Shown: in pieces, positions 17,714 through 26,362 of the stretch | How the letters are laid out: each line of letters starts with the position of its first letter | Numbering within the stretch: position 1 is the first letter of the stretch | Program-made: the position numbers and the translations under genes | NCBI RefSeq assembly: GCF_001729485.1 | Contig: NZ_CP017157.1 | Location: 4,402,001 to 4,466,000 of the forward strand | Source: Streptomyces lydicus | GTDB taxonomy: Bacteria > Actinomycetota > Actinomycetes > Streptomycetales > Streptomycetaceae | Direction: 5' to 3' | Length of the DNA: 64,000 nt | Notes under the pieces: model-generated | Seen by the model: the letters and a program-made list of their open reading frames with translations, nothing else | Told to the model about the DNA's origin: nothing | Database searches by the model: none

Positions 17714-18489
17714 CCTGCGGTGCGCAGGAACTCCTCGAGGGCCTTGTTGAAGAGGTCCGGGCGTTCCATGTTGGGGTAGTGCGCGGTGCCGTCGATCGCG
17801 ATCGCCCGGCCGTTGGCGACGGTGCGGGTGAGGCGTTGGGCCATCCCGAGGTGGTCGGGCGAGTCGACGGCACCGTTGAGGGCCAGCACCGGCACGTCGA
17901 TCCCGGCGATGCGATTCCAGGCGTCGGGGACCGGGAGGAGCAGGTTGGGTTCGTCGGCGGTGTGCTTGGACAGGGTGCCCCGCGTCATCCGGCGCAGGCG
18001 GCCGACGACTTGGGGGTCGAGGTCGTCGAGGTGGCGGTGCGGGCCCACGGCGAGGAGGGTGAAGGCTTCGACCGCGGCGTCCAGGTCGCCGGCGGCCATC
18101 GCGGAGTGCCATGCGGCCAAGGTTTCGTTGGTCCAGGGGTCGGTGAAGTACGGCTCGCTGGTTCCGGCGCCGCTGACGACCAGGGCGCTGACCAGTTCCG
18201 GGTGTTCCAGCGCGGTGTCGACCGCGATGCCGGCCCCCATGGAGACCCCCACCAGGATCGCCGGGCCGGTGCCCAGGTGACGCAGGAGCTCGGCGAGGTC
18301 GTCGGTGTGGCGGAAGGGTGCGGTGGCGTTGGGGGACTGCCCGTGACCGCGGGCGTCCGGCGCGATGACGCGATAGCGCGTGGACAGGGCGGGGATCTGG
18401 TCGTCCCACATCCCGTGGTCCAGGAAGCCGCCGTGCAGCAGGACAAGAGGTTGGCCGGTGCCGGTGTCCAGCCGAAACAGATCGCTCAT
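17668..18489 (-). CDS. Alpha/beta hydrolase
   Basis: A 273-residue alpha/beta-hydrolase-fold protein. LVLLHGGFLDHGMWDDQ holds the oxyanion-hole HGG, VGVSMGAG the nucleophile Ser, GAVDSPDH the acid region and GTAHYPN the catalytic His. Such proteins include esterases, lactonases and dehalogenase relatives; the substrate is unknown. It starts at 18489, divergent from a MarR regulator with a clear dyad in the 57-bp spacer, so it is probably a MarR-controlled detoxification enzyme. Its 3' end overlaps the small secreted protein gene by 46 bp. Confidence 0.87.
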   Translation of the reverse strand: MSDLFRLDTGTGQPLVLLHGGFLDHGMWDDQIPALSTRYRVIAPDARGHGQSPNATAPFRHTDDLAELLRHLGTGPAILVGVSMGAGIAVDTALEHPELVSALVVSGAGTSEPYFTDPWTNETLAAWHSAMAAGDLDAAVEAFTLLAVGPHRHLDDLDPQVVGRLRRMTRGTLSKHTADEPNLLLPVPDAWNRIAGIDVPVLALNGAVDSPDHLGMAQRLTRTVANGRAIAIDGTAHYPNMERPDLFNKALEEFLRTAGQGPVSPGWEQRPPR

Positions 18490-18497
18490 GACAACCA

Positions 18498-18527
18498 GGG
18501 TGTCATTTGTAGGCGCGAATGACAACC
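18498..18527. promoter_or_regulatory. MarR-type operator between hydrolase and MarR genes
   Basis: GGGTGTCATT and AATGACAACC form an inverted repeat (9 of 10 positions, inner TGTCATT/AATGACA perfect) around 10 bp, in the centre of the divergent spacer. Confidence 0.65.
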
Positions 18528-18546
18528 TAGGTGCCATCATGGTCGG

Positions 18547-19020
18547 GTGAGTGAGACAGAGCGTGCCTTGGCGTCCGACGAGTTGACCGACCGGCTCACC
18601 GAGGTGTTCGACCTCGTGGGGCCGCTGTACCGCCGCACCCAGCGCAAGGTGGAGCACGACGTGGCCGTGGAGGGGCTCTCCGTGGGAGTGCGGGCGGCAC
18701 TGAGCATGCTCCGCGAACACGGACCCATGACCGTCCCTCAGATGGCCCGGGCACAGGCGCTCAGCCGTCAGTTCGTCCAGCGCATGGTCAACGACGCCAT
18801 GACGCGGGGGCTGGCCGAGACCGCACCCAATCCGGCCCACAAGAGGTCCGTCCTCATCCGGCTGACCGACCGGGGCCTGACCGCCATCACCACCGTGATC
18901 GACCGCGAACGCGCCGTGCTGCGCCAGGTCGGCGATGACCTCACGGACACCGAGGTCGACGCCTGTCTGCGGGTCCTCACCCGCCTCCTCGACCTCATGG
19001 GCGACGTCGACGTCGAGTGA
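18547..19020 (+). CDS. MarR-family transcriptional regulator
   Basis: A 157-residue winged-helix MarR regulator: the DNA-binding segment is MTVPQMARAQALSRQFVQRM (about residues 60-80) followed by the wing NPAHKRSVLIRLTDRG. N- and C-terminal helices provide dimerisation. GTG 18547 has weak Shine-Dalgarno sequence. It probably represses itself and the divergent hydrolase gene through the dyad at 18498-18527. Ligand unknown, a phenolic or other toxic small molecule is typical. Confidence 0.87.
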   Translation: MSETERALASDELTDRLTEVFDLVGPLYRRTQRKVEHDVAVEGLSVGVRAALSMLREHGPMTVPQMARAQALSRQFVQRMVNDAMTRGLAETAPNPAHKRSVLIRLTDRGLTAITTVIDRERAVLRQVGDDLTDTEVDACLRVLTRLLDLMGDVDVE

Positions 19021-19119
19021 GCAAGCCCGCATGGAGCCCGGCGCGACCGGGGAGGGAAGCGCGATCCCCCTACGGGAGGCCCGCTCCCGGGTGGTGGCGC
19101 CGGCCGCGTTCGACCTCGG

Positions 19120-19530
19120 CTAGGCGTGGTAGAGATACCACTCGCTCCAGCCGGAGGAGCCGTAGTACGAGTAATAGACGTGCTGCGTCGCCGTCACGGC
19201 GTAGACCCGCCGCTGCCCACTGGGCCGGATCTCCCATTTCAGCATGCTGTCGGCCCGGCCGTTGCTCACCCGGACCGGCCCGTTGCTGGTCGCCGAGAGG
19301 CGGTAGATGTAGTGGTTCGGCAGGGTCGCGGCGAATACCTCGTCGGTCCTGTGATCGCCGTTCCAGTCGGCAGCCAGGGTGTTGCTCCCGCAGGCGATGG
19401 GAAGCGTGTGGCCGAACGCCACGACCTGGCATGCCGAGGGCGACGCGGGTGCGGCCTGGGCGGGCACGGCCGCCGGGACAGCCATGCCGAGGACGCCGGC
19501 GGCGGCGACCGCCGCCTTACGGAGATTCAT
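19120..19530 (-). CDS. Small secreted hypothetical protein
   Basis: A 136-residue protein with a signal peptide (KAAVAAAGVLGMAVPAAVPAQAA). The mature part has two cysteines (SACQVV and IACGSN) and an aromatic-rich C-terminus (YYSYYGSSGWSEWYLYHA). I do not recognise the family. ATG 19530 follows GGAGAA. It lies 34 bp after another small secreted protein gene on the same strand; the two are probably one transcription unit. Confidence 0.7.
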   Translation of the reverse strand: MNLRKAAVAAAGVLGMAVPAAVPAQAAPASPSACQVVAFGHTLPIACGSNTLAADWNGDHRTDEVFAATLPNHYIYRLSATSNGPVRVSNGRADSMLKWEIRPSGQRRVYAVTATQHVYYSYYGSSGWSEWYLYHA

Positions 19531-19564
19531 CGAATTTCTCCAGCCGATCAACGGACGGTCGAAT

Positions 19565-20026
19565 TCAGGGAGCCGCAAACGGGTTCCGCACCCACCTGGT
19601 CGCCGACATCCTCGACGGCTCCTCGGAACCGTAGAAAGCGACGCGCGCGTAATCCAGTCGCTCGCCGTCCTGGAAGTAGGTGAGGAAGACATTGCGCCAG
19701 GCCCAGCACTTCTTGTCGCCGATCGGCACCTGGAAGACCGCCGGAGCGGTCTTGATGCTCGCATTCCCGTTCAAGGTCACATACCCCTGAAGCCGGGCAG
19801 TCGCCTTGTTCTTGTCGCCCGGGCTCGCGTCGCACAACTGCAGCGTGATCTCATCGAGTCGCTGCACGTTGACCCACTGGCCGCTCCAGTCCACGCTGAA
19901 TCCGTACGCATCTCCGGAAGGGAACTGCGTGGCGGCCGCGGCCGGGCCGGTGAGCAATGTGGTGGAAGCGACGAGAGTGGCAGCGGCGACCGCGATTCCC
20001 TTGCTTACACGACCTTTGATTTTCAC
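19565..20026 (-). CDS. Small secreted hypothetical protein
   Basis: A 153-residue protein with a Sec signal peptide (KGIAVAAATLVASTTLLTG, cleavage near AAAA). Mature part about 120 residues, mixed beta-strand pattern, two cysteines (LQLCDAS and DKKCWAW). Family not recognised. GTG 20026 is preceded by GGGGGAA at long spacing. Upstream gene of the pair with 19120-19530; the shared localisation suggests related extracellular roles. Confidence 0.7.
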   Translation of the reverse strand: MKIKGRVSKGIAVAAATLVASTTLLTGPAAAATQFPSGDAYGFSVDWSGQWVNVQRLDEITLQLCDASPGDKNKATARLQGYVTLNGNASIKTAPAVFQVPIGDKKCWAWRNVFLTYFQDGERLDYARVAFYGSEEPSRMSATRWVRNPFAAP

Positions 20027-20480
20027 CGTTCCGGTTCCCCCTTGCCGGATGACAGTGCATTACACACCATCGTTCGGCACGCACGATAGCAGTGCCGATT
20101 TCTCCCAGGAAGCCTTTTCCGGCAACCGGATTCAAGGTTTCCGGACACCGCACGGCCCGTGCGTGAAAGGTGAGTACGGGTGCTCATGCGCATGACCGGC
20201 GCGCTCGCGCGGGCCCTCGGAGAGGAGCTTCAGCCTCCGCAGCTCACCGGCCTCCGCCACGGGCCACTACTTCACCGTGCCCCGCCGGAAGTGACCGCCG
20301 GCGGGCGCGAGTTGGCTGCGCGGGACCTACCTCCCGCGGACGGTCCCGGACCTCGCCCGGCACGCGGCCCGGCCGCCAGCGGCCGAGGGCCGCGTCGCGG
20401 GCAGGGGTCGCGGGGCCCGCCGCGCCGCTATCCGACGCCGGGCCCGGGAAAAGAAATGGCGGCGCTCACCGGGCGTCGGT
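20027..20480. other. Intergenic region without a recognisable gene
   Basis: About 450 bp between divergent units. The left part is comparatively AT-rich and should hold the promoter of the secreted-protein pair. A 102-codon frame at 20180-20488 has a Pro/Arg-rich composition typical of chance frames; I cannot support it as a gene. Confidence 0.55.
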
Positions 20481-20516
20481 TACCGTGACCGCATGTCTAC
20501 GCCCCGAGTTTCCTAG
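20481..20516 (+). promoter_or_regulatory. Candidate leader peptide (MSTPRVS) and promoter upstream of the ABC-F gene
   Basis: A TACCGT hexamer (20481-20486) lies 6 bp before ATGTCTACGCCCCGAG..., a 7-codon frame MSTPRVS ending at TAG 20514-20516, 58 bp ahead of the ABC-F start. The spacing would make this short frame leaderless. Resistance ABC-F genes are often controlled by translated leader peptides that sense drug-stalled ribosomes. Confidence 0.4.
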
Positions 20517-20574
20517 CTGAGGACCCGCTTCCACGCCAGAAGTGTGTCCTTTTGCTTTCTCGGAGCGTCATTCC

Positions 20575-22179
20575 ATGATCACCGTCAGTGGTGTCGAGCT
20601 GCGCGCGGGCGCCCGCCTGCTGCTCTCCGGCATCTCCTTCACCGTCTCCCCCGGCGACCGCATCGGCCTGGTGGGCCGCAACGGTGCGGGCAAGACCACC
20701 CTCATGACCGCCCTCGCCGGTCACGCCAAGCCTGCCGCCGGCACCATCACGCACACCGGCGAGGTCGGGTTCCTGGCGCAGGACTCCCGCGCCGCCGATC
20801 CCCATGTCACCGTCACCGACCGGATCCTCTCCGCCCGCGGCCTGGACCGCGCACTGCACCGGCTGCGTACGGCCGAGACGGCGATGGCCGACGCCGACGG
20901 GCCCGCGGCGCTGGAGCGTGCGCTGAGCGCCTACGCCCGCGCCGACGCCGCCTTCCAGGCGGGCGGCGGATACGGCGCCGAGGCCGAAGCGGCCCGGGTG
21001 GCCGCCGGGCTCGGGCTGCCCGAGCGGGTGCTGGGCGAGCCGGTGGGCGCCCTGTCCGGCGGGCAGCGGCGCCGCGTCGAACTGGCGCGGATCCTGTTCG
21101 CCGGCCGGGAGGGCACCCTGCTGCTGGACGAGCCGACCAACCACCTGGATGCCGACTCCGTCAGCTGGCTGCGCACCTTCCTCCAGGGCCACCGGGGCGG
21201 TCTGGTGGTGATCAGCCACGACACGTCGCTGCTGGCCGCCGCCGTCAACCGCGTGTTCCACCTGGACGCCGGCCGGGCCACGATCGACCTCCACAACACC
21301 GGCTGGAGCGCGTACCTGGCGCAGCGGGCGGCGGATGAACGGCGCCGCGCCCGCGAGCGGGCGAGCGCCGAGCGCAAGGCCGCCTCCCTGCACGCGCAGG
21401 CGGACAAGATGAAGGCCCGGTCGGCGACGGCCGTGATGGCCAAGAGCATGGCGCGGCGCGCCGACCGGATGCTGGCGGAGCTGGAACCGGCCCGGCGGGC
21501 GGAGAAGGTCGCCAGGATCCGGCTGCCCGAGCCCGCCCCGTGCGGGCGGATGCCGCTCGGCGCGGTCAGCCTGGCCAAGTCCTACGGCGACCACCAGGTG
21601 CTGTCCGGTGTGGATCTGGCCGTGGACCGGGGCAGCCGGCTGGTGATCCTCGGCCTCAACGGGGCCGGCAAGACCACGTTGCTGCGCATCCTGGCGGGCG
21701 AGGAACAGCCGGATTCCGGCCGTGTGGTGCACGGGCACGGCCTGCGCCTGGGCTACTTCGCCCAGGAACACGACACCCTCGCCCGGGACCGCACGGTCCG
21801 GCAGAACCTGGCCGACGCGGCTCCGCAGCTGTCCGACGGTGAAGTCCGGGGTGTGCTGGGGGCGTTCCTGTTCTCCGGGGATGACGCCGACAAGCCGGCC
21901 GGGGTGCTGTCCGGCGGGGAGAAGACCCGGCTGGCGCTGGCCGGGCTGGTCCATTCCGGCGCGAACGTGCTGCTGCTGGACGAGCCGACCAACAACCTCG
22001 ACCCCACCTCCCGCGGCGAGGTCCTGGCCGCGGTCGGCGGCTACCCCGGGGCCATCGTGATGGTCACGCACGACGAGGGCGCCATCGACGCCCTGCGCCC
22101 CGACCGCGTTCTGCTGCTGCCGGACGCGGACGAGGACCTGTGGAGTGAGGACTACCGCGACCTGGTCGCCCTCGCCTGA
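20575..22179 (+). CDS. ABC-F family ATP-binding protein
   Basis: A 534-residue protein with two ABC domains and no transmembrane segment: first Walker A GRNGAGKTT and signature LSGGQRRRVELAR, second Walker A GLNGAGKTT and signature LSGGEKTRLALAG, each followed by LLDEPTN. The basic linker between them (ERRRARERASAERKA...) is the interdomain region that reaches into the ribosome in antibiotic-resistance ABC-F proteins. It probably acts on ribosomes; whether it protects from a drug or is a housekeeping factor is open. ATG 20575 has only a weak site (CGGAGCG). A large hairpin follows it. Confidence 0.88.
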   Translation: MITVSGVELRAGARLLLSGISFTVSPGDRIGLVGRNGAGKTTLMTALAGHAKPAAGTITHTGEVGFLAQDSRAADPHVTVTDRILSARGLDRALHRLRTAETAMADADGPAALERALSAYARADAAFQAGGGYGAEAEAARVAAGLGLPERVLGEPVGALSGGQRRRVELARILFAGREGTLLLDEPTNHLDADSVSWLRTFLQGHRGGLVVISHDTSLLAAAVNRVFHLDAGRATIDLHNTGWSAYLAQRAADERRRARERASAERKAASLHAQADKMKARSATAVMAKSMARRADRMLAELEPARRAEKVARIRLPEPAPCGRMPLGAVSLAKSYGDHQVLSGVDLAVDRGSRLVILGLNGAGKTTLLRILAGEEQPDSGRVVHGHGLRLGYFAQEHDTLARDRTVRQNLADAAPQLSDGEVRGVLGAFLFSGDDADKPAGVLSGGEKTRLALAGLVHSGANVLLLDEPTNNLDPTSRGEVLAAVGGYPGAIVMVTHDEGAIDALRPDRVLLLPDADEDLWSEDYRDLVALA

Positions 22180-22193
22180 CCCGTCCCCTCCCC

Positions 22194-22234
22194 GGCCGGC
22201 GCGGCTTCTCACCCCGGCCGGGGTGGCGCCGGCC
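22194..22234 (+). terminator. Hairpin between ABC-F and kinase genes
   Basis: GGCCGGCGC at 22194 pairs with GCGCCGGCC at 22226, enclosing the 16-bp palindrome CACCCCGGCCGGGGTG. It lies 15 bp after the ABC-F stop codon. Confidence 0.55.
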
Positions 22235-22279
22235 GACGAGCCCGTCGCCGTCTTCCGGGCCGCGTGTGATCATGCCGCT

Positions 22280-22876
22280 ATGACACCTGGCCGGATCATT
22301 TTCCTCAACGGCACCTCCAGTTCAGGGAAGTCGAGCATCGCTCGGGAGCTTCTGGACATCCTGGAGGACGGCGTTTTCTTCCACTTGGCGGTCGACGGCT
22401 TCAACGCCATGCGTACCAAGCGGGAACTCGGGTCGGAGGAGCTCGACGCCGCGCTGCGGCGGACCAGGATGGGCTTCCACCGCTCGATCGCGGCCATGGC
22501 CGAGGTGGGCAACGACGTGGTGGTCGACCACGTGCTGAGTGAGCCGTGGCGACTGCTCGACTGCCTGACGGTGCTACCGCCCGAGGACGTACTGTTCGTC
22601 GGCGTGCACTGTCCGCTGGACGAACTCGCCCGCCGCGAGGCGTCCCGGGGCGACCGCCCGCCGGGGCTCGCGGCGCACCAGTACGACCTGGTGCACGGCC
22701 ACGGCGACTACGACCTGGAGTGCGACACCAGTACCGCTGGCCCCCGCGCATGTGCCCGGCGGATCAAGGAGTTCCTCCCGAACCGCCCCTCCCCCACCGC
22801 CTTCACCCGCCTCCGCGGACGTCTTCTGACGGGCGGCGGCCAGGGATCGCGGGCGGCGGAGCCGGGCTTGTCCTGA
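22280..22876 (+). CDS. Chloramphenicol phosphotransferase-like kinase (CPT family)
   Basis: A 198-residue P-loop kinase. Walker A is FLNGTSSSGKSS at residues 7-18; FHLAVDGF near residue 35 holds the Asp that acts as base in the Streptomyces venezuelae enzyme, and VVVDHVL and HCPLDELARRE (lid arginines) follow. CPT phosphorylates the primary alcohol of chloramphenicol; many family members in Streptomyces have untested substrates. The C-terminal 40 residues are low-complexity and not part of the usual domain. ATG 22280 lacks a strong Shine-Dalgarno sequence. Confidence 0.85.
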   Translation: MTPGRIIFLNGTSSSGKSSIARELLDILEDGVFFHLAVDGFNAMRTKRELGSEELDAALRRTRMGFHRSIAAMAEVGNDVVVDHVLSEPWRLLDCLTVLPPEDVLFVGVHCPLDELARREASRGDRPPGLAAHQYDLVHGHGDYDLECDTSTAGPRACARRIKEFLPNRPSPTAFTRLRGRLLTGGGQGSRAAEPGLS

Positions 22877-22950
22877 GCGCCTTCGGGAGGGAAACGGGGG
22901 CGCAAACCGGCCGGCGCGCGGCCGTGCGGTGAGGGCGTGCGCAGCCGACC

Positions 22951-23157
22951 TCAGCGTCGTTTCAGCAGGGCGGCCCCGGCCAGCGCGGGAAACGCGATCA
23001 CACCGACCAGGCTGGGAAGGAAAGCTGTCTCGCCGGCACCCGACTGCCATACGGTCGCCGCGAGCTGGGCACCGGCCAGTACCGCCAGCCCGAGGTACAA
23101 CCATCCTGCCCAGGCGGGGCCGGCCGGCGGAGTGGGATGTGTGTTCCGTCGGTCCAT
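22951..23157 (-). CDS. Small two-helix membrane protein
   Basis: A 68-residue frame encoding a Pro-rich N-terminus and two hydrophobic helices (WLYLGLAVLAGAQLAATVW and LPSLVGVIAFPALAGAALL), ending KRR. The hydrophobic pattern and the third-position G/C bias favour a real gene, but there is no strong ribosome binding site and no family that I recognise. Confidence 0.5.
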   Translation of the reverse strand: MDRRNTHPTPPAGPAWAGWLYLGLAVLAGAQLAATVWQSGAGETAFLPSLVGVIAFPALAGAALLKRR

Positions 23158-23373
23158 GACTCGCTTTTGCCCCGCAACTCCCGTTTCAAGGTGCTGTGTT
23201 CCTCCGAACGAGCAGTCGAACGGTGGGGGCGTCGCCGCTGCGGAGGTTCCCGTGCTTCCGAATGCAGCCCCGCCAACTCCGGTGCACGTCTGGGAACTTC
23301 ACCCACCCGCCCGTACCATCCGGCCGGCCAGTAGCACGCCGCACAAGCAGCCATCCTCGAAAGGGGCTCCTGC

Positions 23374-24804
23374 ATGCGCCCGACCTCCCGCGTCGCCTCC
23401 GCCGCCCTCGCCGTGGCCGCCCTCCTGCTCGGCGTCCTCCCCGCGCAGGCCCGGGCACACCCCGACCGTGCCCCCGACCGCGTCCCCGACCGCGTCACGG
23501 TCGGTGACCGCACCTTCATCGCCGATGACCGAGGCCGCGCGCTCCAGTGGCGCGGCTTCAACCTCGCCGACAAGAGCAGCCGAGGCACCAACGCGTTCGC
23601 CGACATCCACGAGAGCGACCTCAGGGACATGGCCGGCCGGGGCTTCAACCTCGCGCGTCTCGCGTTCTTCTGGGACGACCTCGAACCCGCCCCCGGGCAC
23701 TACGACCGCGGTTACCTCGCCAAGATGCGCCGCATCCTCGACTGGGCCGACCGCTACCACATCAAGGTCATCCTCGACGCCCACCAGGACGTGTACGGCC
23801 CCCACTTCGGCTCCCGCGGCGTCCCCGACTGGGCCACCCGCGACGAGGGGTTACCGTTCGAGCCCATACCCGACGACTGGTTCTCCGAGTACTTCGAGCC
23901 GTCCGTACAGACCGCCTTCGACCACCTGTACAAGGACGCCGACCTCCGCGCCGCGCACGCGCGCATGTGGATGACGGTCGCCGCCGCCCTGGGCAGGCAC
24001 CCGGCGCTGCTCGGTTACGACCTGATGAATGAGCCGTTCGCGAAGTTCCTCGAGGGCGAAGACCTCCCCGCCGCCGCGGCCCGCTTCGAGGCCACCGAGC
24101 TCACCGAGCTGTGGAACCGCCTCGCCCGGGCGATCCGCCTGGTCGACCACAGGTCGTGGGTCTTCGTCGAACCGACCGTCATCGTCGGTGTCGGCGTCCC
24201 GACCCGGATGGGCCACATCGACGACCCGCACGCCGGCTACGCGCCGCACTTCTACGAGACCGCGATGGAAACCGGTGGCGACTACGACCCCGACGGCCCC
24301 TTCATCCCCGCCTACGAGGCCGCGATCAGCGACTACCCGACCCGTCACCGCATGCCGGTGATCGTGGGGGAATGGGGCGGCAACCCCTACGTTCCACACG
24401 CAAGCCAGTTCGTCACCGACATGACGGCCTCCCTGGACCGCTTCTCCAGTGGCTGGACGTGGTGGCAGTGGTGCCGGGGCGGCGGCTACTGCTTCCTCGA
24501 CCGGACGGGCGCCGCGAAACCCAACGCCCAGCTGCTCGTCCAGCCGTACGCGCCGGCCGTCGCGGGCGACCCGCTCGGGTTCGCGTACGACCCGGCCACC
24601 CGCACCTACACGCTCACCTTCCGCACCCGCGACAACGCCGCGGGGCCCACCCGAATCATCGTGCCCAGGGACACGTACCCGGGCGGCTACCGCGTCGATC
24701 TCCACGGCAGCAACGCCAGTTGGGACGACCACGGCCAGACCGTCACCGTGCGCACCCACGGCAGGGCCGGGGACACCTACAGGGTCACCATCAGCCCGAG
24801 GTAG
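23374..24804 (+). CDS. Secreted GH5 glycosidase (endoglycoceramidase-like)
   Basis: A 476-residue protein with a Sec signal peptide (ALAVAALLLGVLPAQARA). The GH5 barrel starts at WRGFNLADKSSR; acid/base Glu220 is in DLMNEPF and nucleophile Glu333 in VGEWGG. ARLAFFWDDLEPAPG and the C-terminal beta-sandwich (about residues 390-476, YDPATRTYTLTF onward) match endoglycoceramidase-type GH5 enzymes, which split the glycan from glycosphingolipids; other beta-glycosides are possible. GAAAGGGG precedes ATG 23374. Secreted, probably nutritional; single gene. Confidence 0.87.
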   Translation: MRPTSRVASAALAVAALLLGVLPAQARAHPDRAPDRVPDRVTVGDRTFIADDRGRALQWRGFNLADKSSRGTNAFADIHESDLRDMAGRGFNLARLAFFWDDLEPAPGHYDRGYLAKMRRILDWADRYHIKVILDAHQDVYGPHFGSRGVPDWATRDEGLPFEPIPDDWFSEYFEPSVQTAFDHLYKDADLRAAHARMWMTVAAALGRHPALLGYDLMNEPFAKFLEGEDLPAAAARFEATELTELWNRLARAIRLVDHRSWVFVEPTVIVGVGVPTRMGHIDDPHAGYAPHFYETAMETGGDYDPDGPFIPAYEAAISDYPTRHRMPVIVGEWGGNPYVPHASQFVTDMTASLDRFSSGWTWWQWCRGGGYCFLDRTGAAKPNAQLLVQPYAPAVAGDPLGFAYDPATRTYTLTFRTRDNAAGPTRIIVPRDTYPGGYRVDLHGSNASWDDHGQTVTVRTHGRAGDTYRVTISPR

Positions 24805-24953
24805 CCCACCCGATCCGCTGGGGCAAGCACCTGCCTCCGGAGCCGTGACACCGCCTCCCCCGGGCCATGCGGGTGAGGTGAATCACTCCGGCGGACTGTC
24901 ACGGTTTGCCGGCCCGGGGTGTCTCGATGGGCGGTCAAGGAGAGGAGCCGGGT

Positions 24954-25856
24954 GTGGCCATGGCTGAGGACGCGTTCACCGAGCACCGTCCGCTGCTGTT
25001 CACCCTCGCCTACGAGATGCTGGGCAGCGCCACCGACGCCGAGGACGTGCTGCAGGAGAGCTACCTGCGGTGGCGCGTGGTGGATCAGGCCACGGTCGAG
25101 CATCCGCGCGCCTACCTGGTCCGCACGGTGACCCGGCAGGCCCTCAATCACCTGCGGGCGGTCCGGGCCCGGCGCGAGGAATACGTCGGCGCATGGCTGC
25201 CCGAGCCCATCCGCACCGCGCCCGAGGTGAGCGACGACGCGATCCTGGCCGAGTCGGTGTCCATGGCCCTGCTGCTGGTGCTGGAGACACTGAACCCGAC
25301 CGAGCGTGCGGTGTTCGTCCTGCACGACGTCTTCGGCTACCCCCACGGCGAGATCGCCGCCTCGATCGGGAAGAGCGAGGTCGGCGTCCGGCAGATCGCC
25401 CACCGCGCCCGTCGGCACGTCCACGCCCGGCGCCGCCGCTTCCAGCCCGATTCCGATGACACCCGCCAGATCGTCCGGCGGTTCCTGCACGCCGCGGCGA
25501 CCGGCGAACTCCAGGCGTTGATGGACGTGCTGGCTCCCGAGGTCGTCCAGATCTCCGACGGCGGGGGGAAGGTGGTCGCCGCCCACCGCCCGATCACCGG
25601 CCGCGCCGACGTCGCCCGGTTCGTCCTCCGCGTGTCCCGCGACCCCGCCGTGCTGAGCCACGTCGAGCACGCCACCTACAACGGCATGCCCGCGGCGCGG
25701 TTCCTCGCCGGCGGCGCGCTCGACTGGCTGCTCGCCTTCGAGATCCACCACGGTCGTATCACCGGCCTCTACGGCGTACGCAACCCCGACAAGCTGCACG
25801 GCGCCGAAGCGCTGTGCCCCCTGGACAGAGGAGGACCACAGCCGTGGAAACCATGA
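24954..25856 (+). CDS. ECF41-type RNA polymerase sigma factor
   Basis: A 300-residue sigma-70-family factor with a C-terminal SnoaL-like domain. Region 2 is at about residues 5-75 (LLFTLAYEMLGSATDAEDVLQE), region 4 at about 110-165 (LNPTERAVFVLHDVFGYPHGEIA). The linker WLPEP, the DGGGK motif and the closing NPDKL are the hallmarks of ECF41 factors, in which the SnoaL-like extension, instead of a separate anti-sigma factor, tunes activity. GTG 24954 lies 7 bp after GGAGAGGAG; ATG 24960 is the alternative. It overlaps the following SRPBCC gene, which is therefore a likely partner or target. Confidence 0.9.
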   Translation: MAMAEDAFTEHRPLLFTLAYEMLGSATDAEDVLQESYLRWRVVDQATVEHPRAYLVRTVTRQALNHLRAVRARREEYVGAWLPEPIRTAPEVSDDAILAESVSMALLLVLETLNPTERAVFVLHDVFGYPHGEIAASIGKSEVGVRQIAHRARRHVHARRRRFQPDSDDTRQIVRRFLHAAATGELQALMDVLAPEVVQISDGGGKVVAAHRPITGRADVARFVLRVSRDPAVLSHVEHATYNGMPAARFLAGGALDWLLAFEIHHGRITGLYGVRNPDKLHGAEALCPLDRGGPQPWKP

Positions 25857-26362
25857 CCGTCGAACGCGTCATCCACGCCCCGATCGACGCGGTGTTCGCG
25901 TGGCTCACCACGACCACCAACTACACGCGCTCGCCCCTGGTGCTGCGCTGCGCCCTGACCCGGCGCGGCGAGGGCGCGCCCTACGGCGTCGGCGCGGTGC
26001 GCAGCCACCTCTGGCTGATGGGCTGGTTCCGCGAACGCATCACCCACTACGACCCGCCCCACGCCACCGAGTACGTCGTGGAGCGCAGCCTGCCGCCTTC
26101 CCGGCACGAGCTCGGCCGCATGACGTTCACCGAGGCGGACGGCGGCACCCAGGTGCGCTGGATCACCCGCGCCGAGGTGCGCCTTCCGCTGCTCGGCGCA
26201 CCCCTCACCCGGCTCCTCGTACGACCGATCCTCACCCGCACCTTCCACAACATCCTCGCCGCCGCCGACGTGGCGCTCACCCGACGTCCCGGGGCGGTGC
26301 CGGGCTCGCCGGCCGGCCGGGTCACGCGCGGGCGCAGTCGGGGCACAGGCCCCGGTAGGTGA
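25844..26362 (+). CDS. SRPBCC-family protein
   Basis: A 172-residue START/Bet-v-1-like protein (TVERVIHAPIDAVFAWLTT is the first strand and helix; LLVRPILTRTFHNILAAAD the long C-terminal helix), the fold of polyketide cyclases and lipid-binding proteins; ligand unknown. GTG 25844 follows GAGGAGGA; ATG 25853 is possible. The start overlaps the end of the ECF41 gene by 13 bp, so the two are translated together. Its 3' end overlaps the convergent Fur gene by 41 bp and encodes a low-complexity Arg/Gly tail. Confidence 0.8.
   Translation: METMTVERVIHAPIDAVFAWLTTTTNYTRSPLVLRCALTRRGEGAPYGVGAVRSHLWLMGWFRERITHYDPPHATEYVVERSLPPSRHELGRMTFTEADGGTQVRWITRAEVRLPLLGAPLTRLLVRPILTRTFHNILAAADVALTRRPGAVPGSPAGRVTRGRSRGTGPGR

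Noticed and set aside
20180..20488. 102-codon frame upstream of the ABC-F gene
   Set aside because: Pro/Arg/Gly-rich composition, no ribosome binding site and overlap with the proposed leader region.
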